Positions 23,520 through 34,799 of a DNA stretch of 64,000 nucleotides are shown here, piece after piece. Position numbers and translations under genes: made by a program. Positions within the stretch are counted from its first letter, which is position 1, and every line of letters begins with the position of its first letter. The stretch spans positions 434,001 to 498,000 of the forward strand of contig JAXQJY010000029.1 of assembly GCA_037042185.1 (NCBI GenBank), written 5' to 3'. The notes under the pieces were generated by a model. The model had not been told where the DNA came from, ran no database searches, and was given only the letters and a program-made list of their open reading frames with translations. This DNA is from Sordariomycetes sp. S80-01Y. Lineage: Eukaryota > Ascomycota > Sordariomycetes.

Positions 23520-24726
23520 AGCTTTTGACGATGTCGAATGCGACCCCCTTTTCACGTGTGGCGCGGGGCCTAGTTCGGCCTCTAGGAAAGCTACCTGCGA
23601 ACCGAGGAAAACGAAGGGACTTGTACCCGTCTCAGAGACTGTGTGCTACCACAAAGCCATTTCTGTACTTCGGACCGCGCAATCGCCAATGCCCTCATTC
23701 GTGCACTGTTCAACCCTGGCATGGAGCTTGGTTGCCTGGAGTTCAAAGGTTTGCGAACCGGTCACACTGTGTCGACGTCTTTCAAGAAGCGATATGGGGC
23801 ACCGCCAGGTAACCCTACCATTTTGGTGGGTGGGCTTGGATACGACGTCTGGCGGGGACCGTTTGATCAGCCTCAACTTAGGTTCATTTCGCAGCGCTGG
23901 TCACGGCCCCAAAAAGACCAAATGACCACCGCCTCGAGGCAATCAGAACGCTCGCAGTCCTGCAAGTCCTTTGCTCAGCCCCATCAGCGTTACGTTCCGC
24001 AGGACTTTCCAGGTGAAGGCCAGCAGCTTTCGGCGGCTGTGCGTGCCGTTACTGCTGACAATCGGCCAACCAGCGCCCTTTTGTCAGCAGTCCCGCTTCC
24101 TGGTGGCCGGAGCCCGTCGGCGAGTTCCAAACTGGAGTAGCGACCTGCATGGCGTTCGTCTCGCGCGTCCGTTTCAAGTGCGGCTTATTCGAGTTCGATT
24201 TGCGATCTGTTGCGGTTCTACGCCCTTCGGCGCCCCCTTCGCGAAGACTCGATCGTTCTCAATGGAAGCAAAAAGACGGATACATGCGTATGAACCAATT
24301 GCTGTCAAACGAATGGCCGGACGCGTGGGTTGGGATATGGTATTGCATTTCTGTCAGCTTTCAAGGCGCATCCCCAGGCTCTCCGAAGTCTGGGAAATAA
24401 AATGGGTCTTACCCGCAGCCCGCCAACCACATGTTGCGCTGGCCGCCCTAGCGTGGGACGGCAAGGTGTGACTCACACGGCGGGTGGGGCGAAGGGCGCA
24501 AAGACCGCATTTGCTGCCACAAACATTCTGCCATTGAGCCACGGTGCGACCGTGTTAGTGTCAGCCCCAGGGCTTTGGCTCGCTGCTGCCTCGGAATTCC
24601 GGCTTAAAAATCCATTTCCTCCCACATCCTCACGCTCCGCCTCCTCCCTCTTTCTCCTCTTTCAACCCAAAATAACCCTTAAACACATAACAGATCATCA
24701 GCAACGCCCAGAAGGCGCTCTTCAAG
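23520..24726. promoter_or_regulatory. CPC1 promoter region with TGACTCA element
   Basis: The spacer before the CPC1 leader carries a perfect palindromic-type TGACTCA at 24469-24475. This is the sequence bound by GCN4/CPC1 itself, so autoregulation is likely. The transcription start probably lies between this element and 24727. No gene is supported between 23520 and 24460. Confidence 0.5.
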
Positions 24727-24735
24727 ATGCGATAA
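24727..24735 (+). promoter_or_regulatory. CPC1 uORF1 (Met-Arg-stop)
   Basis: The first AUG of the inferred CPC1 leader opens a minimal frame, ATG CGA TAA. GCN4-type mRNAs place a short, reinitiation-permissive uORF in this position. Confidence 0.65.
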
Positions 24736-24769
24736 ATCACCCCCCCAACCAGCTTTTCACCCCCCCAGC

Positions 24770-25343
24770 CGTCAAGATTCAGTCCCACGACTTCAACAAC
24801 TTCAACAACCACCCCACTCAACCAAGTCCCCAAATCTCCCCTTCGGTAGATTTGAACTTCAGCACTGCTTCGCCTAGCACCCGCTACAGTTCCGTCCAAA
24901 CCGCCAACATTACCGGCTCAGACTTTCCAGTCTTCACCACGGATCCCCAGTCAACATGGCCCCCACAATCAGCATCCCCGAGCCTTTCGGCATCCAACGA
25001 TCTGAGTCTCAACAACGAGAACAACAACAACAATCAGGACTTTGTTCTGTTCGACAGCCCGCCCCCTAATCGACCTGCTCAGCTACGCTCTACGCGTCGT
25101 CCCTCGTCTACAAACCAATCTGCCACTGCTCGCAACAACCGCGTCAGCCAGATCCTCCAGGCCACAGGGCACAACTCTCAGCAGCCGTCTTCTCCTGTCA
25201 ACGTCAACGCGAATCTGTTCGATCACCAGTTCTACGCTTCGTCCGCGCCCTCTTCCACTGTTTCGCTGAATCAGCACTCTCGGCCCAACCGACCTCCCGT
25301 ACCCTTGTTCCATCAGAGTACCGGTAGCGTCCCAACCGCCAAG
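24770..25343 (+). other. AUG-less in-frame extension of CPC1
   Basis: The CPC1 frame is open upstream of its AUG back beyond 24330. From about 24770 it looks coding: codon third positions favour C, and the product contains motif-like segments such as SDFPVFTTDP, NQDFVLFDSPPPNR and FYASSAPSSTVSLN. No AUG in this frame occurs between 24405 and 25343. Conserved extensions of this kind, started at near-cognate codons, were described for Neurospora cpc-1 and its Pezizomycotina relatives. Which codon is used here cannot be told from sequence. Confidence 0.55.
24956..25069 (+). promoter_or_regulatory. CPC1 uORF2 (37 codons)
   Basis: The second and only other upstream AUG (context AACATGG) opens a 37-codon frame beginning MAPTISIPEPFG and ending at TAA 25067-25069. 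It lies 220 bases after uORF1, and its stop is 274 bases before the main AUG. It overlaps the CPC1 reading frame in another phase. By analogy with GCN4 uORF4 and Neurospora cpc-1 uORF2, it should block the main frame unless amino-acid starvation delays reinitiation. Confidence 0.65.
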
Positions 25344-26102
25344 ATGATGAACGCAGCAGGTTTGTCTCACAGCGCTTCTCCTAATCAAGACCATCGCTCA
25401 CACAACCCAGACGTCGATTTGGACGAGTTCACCGCCTTCGGCGAGGGTGGCCACACGGCCTTCTCGTCGCCGGCGATGATGCCCACCTTTGGCTTCAACG
25501 GCAACCAGAGCGCCAACAGCTCCAGCTCCAACCTCCCTGGTACCGTCTCGCCCAACGACCTCTTCGTCACGGACAACTTGATGTCGGCACCCAACTCCAG
25601 CGCCCTCACCGCGCTGACGTCGCCGTCCATCAACGAGTCCCCTGAGTTCGACTCCTACGATGTCTCCCCTCACTTCCAGAGCGGGGACTTCGGTGTCGCG
25701 CCCAGCAGCGAATGGTTCTCCCTCTTCCCTGACAACGCCTCCGCCGAGCAGAAGCAGCCCGAGTTCTCCCCCGAGCAGCGCACCTCTGATGTCGATTCCC
25801 CCCAGCTGGGTGTCCCAACCCGTCGCAAGTCGGGCAACACCTCCCCCACGACATCCGCGCGCCACTCGTCTGTCTCTGGCGTCAGCTCGCGCAAGCGTGA
25901 CAAGCCTCTTCCTCCCATCGTCATTGACAACCCCAACGATACCGTGGCCATGAAGCGGGCGCGCAACACTCTTGCCGCTCGTAAGTCGCGGGAGCGTAAG
26001 GCTCAACGCTTCGAAGACCTGGAGGATAAGATTGCCAAGTTGGAGGCTGAGCGTGACCACTGGAAGCGCATCGCTCTGTCGCAGGGTGCGTCGCAGAACT
26101 AA
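25344..26102 (+). CDS. CPC1: bZIP regulator of cross-pathway amino-acid control (GCN4/CpcA type)
   Basis: From the first in-frame AUG not blocked by a uORF, the protein is 252 residues in one exon, close to Neurospora CPC1 (270) and yeast Gcn4 (281). The C-terminal basic region is GCN4-like: DTVAMKRARNTLAARKSRER, then KAQRFEDLEDKIAKLEAERD and a short leucine zipper ending near the C-terminus. The acidic-aromatic stretch upstream (DPSSEWFSLFPD-like) resembles the activation domain. It activates amino-acid biosynthetic genes through TGACTCA under starvation. Two AUGs lie at 25344 and 25347. The same frame is open to 24330, so longer isoforms are possible. Confidence 0.88.
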   Translation: MMNAAGLSHSASPNQDHRSHNPDVDLDEFTAFGEGGHTAFSSPAMMPTFGFNGNQSANSSSSNLPGTVSPNDLFVTDNLMSAPNSSALTALTSPSINESPEFDSYDVSPHFQSGDFGVAPSSEWFSLFPDNASAEQKQPEFSPEQRTSDVDSPQLGVPTRRKSGNTSPTTSARHSSVSGVSSRKRDKPLPPIVIDNPNDTVAMKRARNTLAARKSRERKAQRFEDLEDKIAKLEAERDHWKRIALSQGASQN

Positions 26103-26998
26103 AAGTTGATTGTTTCTCGCTATTGTTTCCTCATTTCCTTGTCTTGATCAGGAATTATTGTGTGTATGGGGATCCGGGGTTCAAAGAAAACCCCGAGGGC
26201 TTTGTTAATTTCAGTACAGCCTCGTGTTTCATCTTTTCAGTCATCTTCTGATAGTATATATATATCAATGTGTCAGATCTCATCAGTCTTAAACCTCGTT
26301 CACTATACCGTGAGAAGAATGTGCGTGGGCGGACCGTCGATGCCCTCTACCCCTCCATCAGACCCATCCCACCAAACTCATCTCTGTCAGGCGCCGGCCC
26401 GCTTCATATCCAGTCCTACTGCCGCTGAACCCCAGGCAGCGGTTCGCTGCTGAGGAAGTTCGAAGCTCTAGAGACGGTAATCTGACCTTTATGCCAGCCT
26501 GCTTCTTGAGGGTGTGTTCACACGTATTTGGTGGCCTGTTACACGCGCCGCTGTACCTGCTCCAAGTAACGCTGGGGCTGGGTGAGAACTGCCAACGTGG
26601 GACGACTTAACCTGGGGGAAGCAAAACCTTGTGCCTAACGTTCAACCCCCTCCGTTACTTTTCCCAGTGACAAATTGAATGCACAAACATGCCTCTGATT
26701 TAGTACATAGCTACTATGCGTACTATCCACGCTTGTGCTGGGGGGCGAATGAATCATCAGTGGAAATGTCAACCACAGGGTAGCGCGTTTACTCGCAGGC
26801 GCAATGGACTACGTGAAAAGAATTCTGATGAGTTCATGTAATTATCCTCAAGTATCGGTCCGTGCCTGCTCTCTACAGCCTGTGGTATCTCTCGCTCTTT
26901 CGCAAAACAAACCAAATCAAGTACTATCGTTCATATTCTTCGTTAATTATCCAGCCTGTCCCGGGCCAGCGGGGGGCTGGACTAGGTCGGAAGACCAT
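26103..26998. other. Convergent spacer between CPC1 and OPT transporter
   Basis: About 900 bases holding two 3' UTRs. A TATATATATATC stretch lies near 26256. No coding region is supported. Confidence 0.5.
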
Positions 26999-29726
26999 TT
27001 AGTTGAAGTTCCCTGGGTCAGGGCCGAAGTACCCCTTGCCCTCGGGGTCCAGCACCTTCTTCACGCAGAGACCGACACCGGCCTCGCAGCCCTTCGCAAC
27101 GACCGTGTTGCCCCACCACTTGATGGCGATGTCGTTGTACGCCAGGCCGAAGAATTGCACCAGGCCGCTGAGTGCGATGGCGGCGGAGAAGGCCGCGGAG
27201 AGGACGAAGTTGTACTGCCCAGCCTGTTAGTACGGTGGTCAAACCAGAAAGGGGAAATCGGGGGACTTGCCTTAGACCAAAGGCCCAGGTAACGAGCCTT
27301 GACCCATAGCCACGAGAATGCTGCGACAGGGACGGCGGGCCAGATATATGTCAGATTGTACGGCGCCCAGGCGACACCGCCATAGCACAGCACAACGGGG
27401 TGGATCTTCCTCAAGGCCGAGCTCTTGGGGAACTTACGCCCCAGTGCCCAGAAGATTAGCACGAAAGCCGCACCGACGGGGAAGCCGGCGAGGGTAGCAG
27501 CGTAAGTACCGCCGACACCCCAGAGCTTCTTCGGTCCAACGGTCCCCCACATCACCGCAGCGGTGAAGAAGGAGTTCACGCCTGGGCAGTAGAAGCGGAA
27601 GGGTGCCTCGGGTGTGCAAATATTGGGGAGGTGGATCTGGTACTGCAGGATGCCGACGCAGACGAAGGTAGACACCAGTGTTGGCACCATCTGGGCGCAG
27701 AAAGTCATACGGGGAGGAATCTTGAGGTAGTGCGCCAGCTTGAGATCGTTGCTGAAGTGCAGGGCGTGCGAGCATGTGATGTACCCGTACGTCTTGAAGT
27801 AGCACATCGCAATAGCGTTACCTTCGACCCATGTTCCACCGATGAACTCAGAAAGCACGTTGAGGGAGACTTCGACGCCTGTCATGGCGTAGATGATGCC
27901 GATTGGGACGACGAAGATGAGGGAGATGGCGATGCCGAAGAAGACGGTTCCGACGGTGGTGTTGGTCGGCCAGTAGGCAAGGGCTACACAGCCCAAAACA
28001 GTCGCAATGACCAAGCAGATGAGATACCACCACTCAGGGACTTCCTTGTACTGCTTCATGAGACGGTTGTGAACGTCAAGGACACGACCTTGCTCCACAT
28101 GGTCCTTCTTGGAAGGGCGAAACGAGTTGACGAGATCAGTGAAGCCCATCTTCAGCTCGCGGTGGTGGAACAAACCGCCGTAGAGGACGGTTGCAGCGTA
28201 AACGGCAAAGAAGGCCATGTACATCATCGCGCTGCCGGAGGACAGGTAGGGCATCGAATACGCCTGGTACTTCTCGAGGTCGATGATGCCGCGGTCGTCG
28301 AGGATGGCGGTGACGTTGTAGGGCATGGCCATGTTGTCGAAAGGCTGGTTGTAGTTGATGGGCAAGTAAGCCATGTTGAGAGCGTTGGTGTAGTACATGG
28401 AGATGATGATGAAGAAGCTGAGACAGGCGCCGAGGAACATGTTCCAGGTCGTGAAGAAGGGCACCATCAGCGGGTCGACCCAGAAGACGAACCGATTCCA
28501 GTCAAAGGTGGGGAAGGGGTTGAGGCCGAGGCCCTGCTCGCTGCCCGTGATGATGTTGAGATCAACATTGTCAGGATCGATCCAGGTCATCCAGCTGAAA
28601 ATCCCGAGGGCCATGAAGAGCGAGTTGGGCAACCAGAACCAGCAGAACATGGCAGCAAAAGCGATGGAGAAGAACTTGATACGCGACCACCGCCAGATCT
28701 TGCCCCAGGGACCGACGGCTTCGCTGTTCACGTTGCTGTGGAAGGCCGTATTGAGAGCGATGGTGACGAGCGACGATGGCCAGACGCAGAAGGATGGGTA
28801 GACCAGGAAGCGACGACACAAGCCCGCGAGGCCATACCCGATGAAGTTGGCGGATAAAGCGATGAGGATCTGGTAGCTGAAGCTGATCGCCCAGCTCTGG
28901 TTGAAGTACTGAGGCAGGTACTGGATCCAGATGATGTAGTTTGTGTACGGTATGCTCTTGGCGATGCTGGCCATGAGGGTGATCAACATGTGCTCCTTGC
29001 GGTTGAAGGGCCCCGGGTTCAGGCTGTGCCGGATGCCGAAGAGGGTGATGCCAGCATCGGGGAGAACCTTCTCGGCAAACTTGCCCACGGGGTAGGCGAG
29101 CAGCTGGGGCACGTTGGCTGTGACCGTGATGGCGGGCTGACGAATCTCAAAAAAGCCGTTGACGAAGGAAAGGCAGGCCGCGAAGAAGATGCCGATGACC
29201 CAGGCACGGATTGTCGACGTCGGCATGGTGGGGTCGTCGTGGTTGTCGACGACGGATCGCACCTCGGCGTAGGGCGAGTTGTTGGTGATGAGGGCCGCCT
29301 CGATCTTCATCTCGCCGATGATGTGCTCGTGCTTCTCGGGGTTGACAAAGACATCCTCGTTTCCGAGAAATTCCTCAATCTTGTTCAGGACCGAGAGTGG
29401 GAAGTTAGGATCCCGCTTGTGCAACGTGTGAATGGTGGTCATGATCTAATGTCTCATCAGCGGTGCTCGACTGAGCAAAAGTGAGCCAATCGACTTACAT
29501 CCTTCACCTGATCCAAGGAAAAAGTGGCCGCGATCTCCTTGGCCTCGAGCAAGTCGTCCTCGGTGACGTTCAGATCTTGCTCTACCCGCTGGCCGCCCTC
29601 GCCGTCGACGATGTCCGTGTCGAAGGCATCGTGATACTCGGACCCGGAGCTCGAACGGGTTCGCCGCTGGCCGAGGCCGCCCGCGGGCGACGGCGCGCTG
29701 CGCTTCTCATCGACACCGCTTGCCAT
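26999..29726 (-). CDS. OPT-family oligopeptide transporter
   Basis: Three exons (29726-29499, 29445-27271, 27214-26999) encode 872 residues with a hydrophilic N-terminus and about 14-16 membrane segments. The OPT signature region SLNPGPFNRKEHMLITLMAS (NPG motif) lies near residue 210. Members import small peptides or glutathione-type compounds with protons across the plasma membrane. Intron 2 (27270-27215, 56 bases) is GC-AG: donor AAG|GCAAGT, branch site TACTAAC, acceptor GGGCAG. This gives the usual LWSKYNFVLSAAF; an earlier AG lies too close to the branch site. Intron 1 is 53 bases. The C-terminus ends YFGPDPGNFN. Confidence 0.93.
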
Positions 29727-31884
29727 GGTGACTTTGTGGTGATGATCAGGGTCTACTTGAGAGTCATGAGTGAGCGCTGTGTGTGAAAGGCAGAAGGGGG
29801 CTTTGGACTGGAAAGCGGGATGCGGGCGGGGAGGATGGCGTGTTTATTCAACGATAATCCCTTGCCACGATGGGATGCCTCCCCTGCTCCTGAAAAGCGC
29901 TGGTAGACGTCTGAGGGCCCGATATCGTGGCAATCATGGTCGACAATGGAGGAATGCGTCTGTGGACGGAGACGGACCTGCCTGGGAGGTTTAGCCCCAG
30001 GACCCTATTCCGGGAGCGATAGGCACACTTGTCGGCCACTATCTGGGGAAGACCGGAGGACAACCAATGGCAACGCTTGTCGGGCCGTCGATCGCGGCAG
30101 ACGTGTGGAAGGGTTTGAAGGATCAATGCGGCGCTGAAAGGCCGGCGAGTCGAGCACCGAGCAACGGGCCACTCACGCGGTGGCGCCGGCCGTTATCTCG
30201 CTGGTTGGACGCTGTACGTCATGCTGCTGGGTTCTCGACGGATGAATCCAATTGGAACAACAATTGACGATGCTGTGCTCAGATCTGATGGCTCCCTGGA
30301 CGTGTTTCAGGCTCGAGATGCGGCAGCAGGCAAATCAGAGTTGACGCCGCGTCTATTTGAAGATGGGCGGCTTTGCTCGAAAGGGGATATATGGCCGGGC
30401 GGGCTGGAGCACTGCTGGGGATGAAGCCGCCGTGCCGTGCGCGAGGACCGTCGGCGCGCTTTCTCGACGGTCGATATCGGTGCTTCTCAGAGCATGCATG
30501 GGTTGAGAAGCTGCATCTCGCTGCGTCGCCGTAGTTCCTCTCGACGCGTTCCTGTTGAGTTGGGTGTCTGCTGGGTCACCAGATGCCGCGTCGAGGCGGG
30601 AGTGGCACAGTAAGCCAGCCAGCCAACTGACGAACCCCTGGAGTCGAGAGGCTCGAATTTGACTTGAACTCGTCAAGACTCCACGTTGAACACAGAGCGA
30701 CGCAGAGATGACATTCAGCTCAAGATTTTATCGAACTGAATTTATCATTGTAGCCGTAAAAGCAGAAAGCCCGAGTTGCGAAGCGTCGACATATCCTCTC
30801 ATGAATAGAGCAAACGACAAATCATGTGACGTGGGCGTCGAGCATCCTGATCCCTTCAGAGCGAAGCTATCGCCCGCTGCAGCCCCCTGTAACCCTCCCA
30901 GCTTGCACGAATCCTGCACTGCCATTTATATCGCTCAATGTTCCCAATCCTCTATCTTCCGTCGTCATTGACTGCCTACCGGTCAATCGCCAGCCACCCT
31001 CTTCGGGAGGCAATGCCGGACAAGCAAGGTATTGGCATTTACCTACAACGAAGCGACCAATTGTGCTGCCTCCATACTCTTCGAATTCGACGAAGCCATG
31101 GTCTGACAAGCTGCATTGCTACGTAGGTCCGCCCTCCAAGATTCTCATCTGGCTGGATGCTGGCGAGATGGCCTAGATTTCGCTTGCTCGCCGTAGGCCT
31201 CAAGTATGCCCGTTTTACGTGCGCGGTTAGTACTTATTAGTAGTAGTACTGCTGGCTTCCGGCTGCGCAGCCCCAGAAGGCGTATACGAGCAACCACCTT
31301 TAGGAACAGAGGGGTAGCGAGCATCGACGAAAGACCGTGCACTTGCACCGGCTGCCCTCTTCAGGGGTTGTTGGGGTCAAGGCGGGGAACAAGTGTTCCC
31401 TCGAGGCTGTCTGAGCCTCGCCGCAAGGTCCGGCCTTGCATCAAACGACTGCAAATACTTAACTGATACCTTGGAAAAGCTCTTATTACTCGTAGCAGCC
31501 CCGCATGGGCCTATGATATTGTGTTCTGCAGATCAAGACACTGACCGAAATGCAGGGCTTCGTCCATGCATGAAGCCGCCTATCATTCGCGTGGGGAGGA
31601 TGTTGGCCTTGCTGACCCGGCCAGTAGTGCTTACGGGGCAGCCAAGACCCTTATTGACATCTAGCAACGCAAAGTATGCTGACAGGTAACATGGGGTCTC
31701 GGACCTGTCTTGCTGCTGTTGAGCTTCGGACTCGGCAGACTCGGATTGGTCTGTCACTGAATTCTCTGCCGCTCTGGGCTCCAACGACTCTGATATTTAT
31801 TTGCGGGAACCTGTCCCCAAGAGAGATGCATCTCACTCCAGGACTCTGAGCACCTACCGAGACCCTACCACTACATCAGTCAAT
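29727..31884. other. Long intergenic region
   Basis: 2.2 kb between the divergent starts of the OPT transporter and the SABATH-like enzyme. Frames here are short, overlapping and without domain similarity that I can recognise. It should hold both promoters. A spaced inverted pair of AGTACT lies at 31229-31250. Confidence 0.55.
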
Positions 31885-32997
31885 ATGACGTCCGTCGGCT
31901 CCCAGGTCCGCATCGCTATGCGAGACAAGCACTACAATGAGCATTGCTGGATTCAGAATGCTGCCATGAAGGCTGGCTTGGACCTGATTCCCAGCTTTAC
32001 AGAAAAGCAAGAGCTCACTGTTGTCGACTACGGCTGCTCCCAGGGCAACAACTCGATTGAGGCCCTCCAGAAGGCCATCTCAACTCTCCCTTCAGGGGCC
32101 ACCGCCAACATCATCTTCGAAGACACTCCGTACAACGATTTTAACAGCCTCAGCCGCACCATCGACGCTAATTTTCCATCCGCATCAACTCCAAAGGGCG
32201 TTTTTGTTGCGCCGAGCATGGTTCCCATCGGCTTCTTCAGTCAAGTCGTCCCGTCCGCCCACGCTGATCTCGGCTTCTCCTGGTCGTCCCTGAATTACCT
32301 TGCAAACGCGCCCAACGTTGCCCTGGACGCTACCGCCTCCCCAGCCGAATTCGTCGCTGCTCGGTCCAAGGCCTTTGCTGAAGCCGGGTCTAGGGATCTG
32401 CCCAAGTTGCTGAATTTGAGGGCGAAGGAGATCAAGGCGGACGGCTACCTCGTTGCTGCCATCGGTGGCCAGAAGCCCGAGGGCGAAACGACACCCGGCA
32501 ACACGGGCTTCCAGCCCATCCAGGCTGCCATGATGAAGATGCTCGCGACCGGCAAGCTTTCCATGGCTGAACTTGGCGAAACCGCCCTCTTCCCTAGCCA
32601 CGAACGCACGGTCGAGGAGGTCGAAGCCGCGATTTCTTCCGTCTCATCTCTTTGGGACACAGAGCATATCTCCACTAAGCTCATAGAACACCCATCGTGG
32701 GCGGTCTACCAGAACGCTCTCTCTTCTGCCGGCGACGACCATGATAAGAAAGACGCAGCCGCGAGGAAGTACGCGCGCGAGACAATTGTGAATCTCCTTT
32801 CCTCGAGCGGCTGGTACTGGAGCGACGTCCTGCAGAGGCACAGGGGCCAAAACTGGGATGGTGCTGACGCTTGGCTGGACGAGTTGTTGGAAATGGCTGT
32901 GGAAGAGATGCTGGCAAACGAAGGATTGAGGAACGCCAAGGTTCAGATTTGGTACAACTATGTCAGGCTGAGGAGGACAGGTACTGCAGCGGACTGA
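31885..32997 (+). CDS. SABATH-like SAM-dependent carboxyl methyltransferase
   Basis: A single exon of 370 residues. The opening RIAMRDKHYNEHCWIQNAA corresponds to the SABATH substrate/SAM region. SAM motif I is VVDYGCSQGNNSIEAL (compare DLGCSSGPNT in plant enzymes), and DLGFSWSSLNYLAN matches the conserved region after it. Plant SABATH enzymes methylate carboxyl groups of small acids such as salicylate, jasmonate, indole-acetate or gibberellins. The fungal relatives have largely unknown substrates. I use the first ATG at 31885, since upstream in-frame codons lack an ATG. No localisation signal is seen. Confidence 0.8.
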   Translation: MTSVGSQVRIAMRDKHYNEHCWIQNAAMKAGLDLIPSFTEKQELTVVDYGCSQGNNSIEALQKAISTLPSGATANIIFEDTPYNDFNSLSRTIDANFPSASTPKGVFVAPSMVPIGFFSQVVPSAHADLGFSWSSLNYLANAPNVALDATASPAEFVAARSKAFAEAGSRDLPKLLNLRAKEIKADGYLVAAIGGQKPEGETTPGNTGFQPIQAAMMKMLATGKLSMAELGETALFPSHERTVEEVEAAISSVSSLWDTEHISTKLIEHPSWAVYQNALSSAGDDHDKKDAAARKYARETIVNLLSSSGWYWSDVLQRHRGQNWDGADAWLDELLEMAVEEMLANEGLRNAKVQIWYNYVRLRRTGTAAD

Positions 32998-33198
32998 GCT
33001 CGCTTGCGGGCGTGGCTTGAACCGGGGGGCTCCAAAGTCTAGAACCTGGCGAGACAGGGGTGTTCCCCGACTGTCGTCGAATGTGACAACACTGCCTTGC
33101 AGCACCACAAAGCCTCCCGCGCTCGAAACCCTCGTTTCCTGTTCCCATCTGTCGTGAATCAGCGTTCTGGATAGTCTCCATCGACTCACCAGATCAGC

Positions 33199-33777
33199 AT
33201 GGCCCTTTTCTTAGCCCTGCTGGCCGTCCTCCCCCCAGCTGTCCGCGCGACGACAGACCTCGCGGACTGTACCTACGTAGAGGGGACGTACACGCCCACC
33301 TGGGGGACCACCATTGCGCCCTGGGCGACGCGGACCTACTACCTCCCGGACACGGGCGAGATTTGCAGCAGGCCGGACTGCGGCGGCGGCAGGGCGCCGG
33401 TCAAGACGGACGTCGTCGGCTGCGACAGCTACGAGGGCACGAGCATCTACGTGCCGCAGTTCCTGGACCTGGAGAGCCTGAAGCTTGAGACGCCCAGCGC
33501 CGTGCTGCTGGACGGGCCGCCTAGCACCTGGACGCCAACGGTGACGGTGACCAAGACCCTAGGTCGGGATGAGGGGCACGAGGACCCGGGGAGCGACCCG
33601 GGGAGTGAAAGCGGGCAGACCATGACGGATGAGCCAAGTCGAACGCGGGAGGAGGGAGTTGAGGAGACGAGGACGGAGACTGGGGATGGAGAGGCGCCGG
33701 CCAACATGGCGCCTGCTCCGACGGCGGGAGGTGTTGTCGGGTTGGTTGCGGGAGCGGCCATGCTGGGGATGCTGTAG
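33199..33777 (+). CDS. Secreted, probably GPI-anchored protein of unknown function
   Basis: A single exon of 192 residues. Residues 1-17 form a signal peptide (MALFLALLAVLPPAVRA). The mature part has a Cys-containing conserved core, with CTYVEGTYTPTWGTTIAPWA and ICSRPDCGGGRAPVK. A Glu/Ser/Thr-rich low-complexity stretch follows. The last 20 residues are small and hydrophobic (GGVVGLVAGAAMLGML), as expected of a GPI-anchor signal. Related fungal proteins are sometimes labelled siderophore-biosynthesis proteins, a label I would not trust. Likely a cell-wall or surface protein. Confidence 0.75.
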   Translation: MALFLALLAVLPPAVRATTDLADCTYVEGTYTPTWGTTIAPWATRTYYLPDTGEICSRPDCGGGRAPVKTDVVGCDSYEGTSIYVPQFLDLESLKLETPSAVLLDGPPSTWTPTVTVTKTLGRDEGHEDPGSDPGSESGQTMTDEPSRTREEGVEETRTETGDGEAPANMAPAPTAGGVVGLVAGAAMLGML

Positions 33778-34799
33778 GCTTGGCGGCAGCTCTTTGATCT
33801 CGGTAAATAGCTAGGTGGTTTATGTGGTCTACCCTGTCTGTATGACGCTCTGCGATGAGGGCTATAAGAAGGCGAAGACTCGTGGTAGATAACGACAGGT
33901 CGCGTATTGCCACGCAAAGCCACTCACCTCAGCTCCAGTGCTGCTATCTAGCTTGAACAGACTGCGCATGATGGCAGCTATGGAGTGACACAAGCAGACA
34001 TATATAAAATATTTAATTCATAGGCGGATGTTCGTGGTTGGGTCTTCCCATGTTCGTGTAGCATCTGCGCTGCCATACGTCAGGACTTGACAAGGTTCCC
34101 TGAGACGTTCCGATTTGGAGACTGGGGGAAACATGCAATATCAGAGAGTTCAAAGTCGATACAGCAGATTGCAACTGGTTGATAGCTGGATGGGGGCTTC
34201 ATCTAATCGTCCGTCCCTCTGATTGATGACAACATAATAACACCCAGAGCCGCACCGTCAGCCCCACCCCCCGCCCCAGATGTCAACTACACCCTTCGCC
34301 TCAGGAATACCCACATGATGGGCCCGTCAAACTATTACCCTATCTCTCCCCCCGCAATCTCCAATCGCAGCCGGCGATATAGACTCTCGGCAGCTTCCAG
34401 GGTGGCAGCTGACCCCGAGCGGGCGCGCGACATGAGGGCGGGAAGCGCATGATCGCCCCAACCCCTCCAACAGCCGCAGCTAGCCGCCTCCCCCACCGGC
34501 CCTTTTGCAGTGCACATAACACACGTCCGTGCCGTTTCGAGCTACGCTACTACGTAACAAGATACGAAACAAAGAAGGTGCGAAGGAACGGGGTTTGCGG
34601 GAAGGGCAGTCCCTTTGGGTGCTAGTAAGCATTGCTGGGCCTGAAGGGCATCGGTTCGGGCGGGTGACCTCTCTTTCCTTCAACATCACCATAGACGCAC
34701 CAGATGTAGATGCTCGCCGATTTCTTGAGAAGCCTCCTCCCACTTCGCCCCGAATCCATTTAGAAGAAGACGGATAGACGGACCTTAATACACCTCAAG
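33778..34799. other. Intergenic region
   Basis: About 1 kb without a supported gene. It holds the 3' UTR of the GPI-type protein gene and the promoter of the GNAT gene. Confidence 0.55.

Noticed and set aside
24330-24769. Start of the CPC1 protein at the upstream in-frame ATGs (24330 or 24402)
   Set aside because: The sequence there contains the TGACTCA promoter element and lacks coding-type codon use; the two downstream out-of-frame AUGs fit a uORF leader instead.
27631-28857. 408-codon open frame on the + strand
   Set aside because: It is antisense to the OPT transporter, has no domain similarity, and its composition (Val, Asp, Glu, Gly, His) is the mirror of a GC-rich membrane-protein gene.
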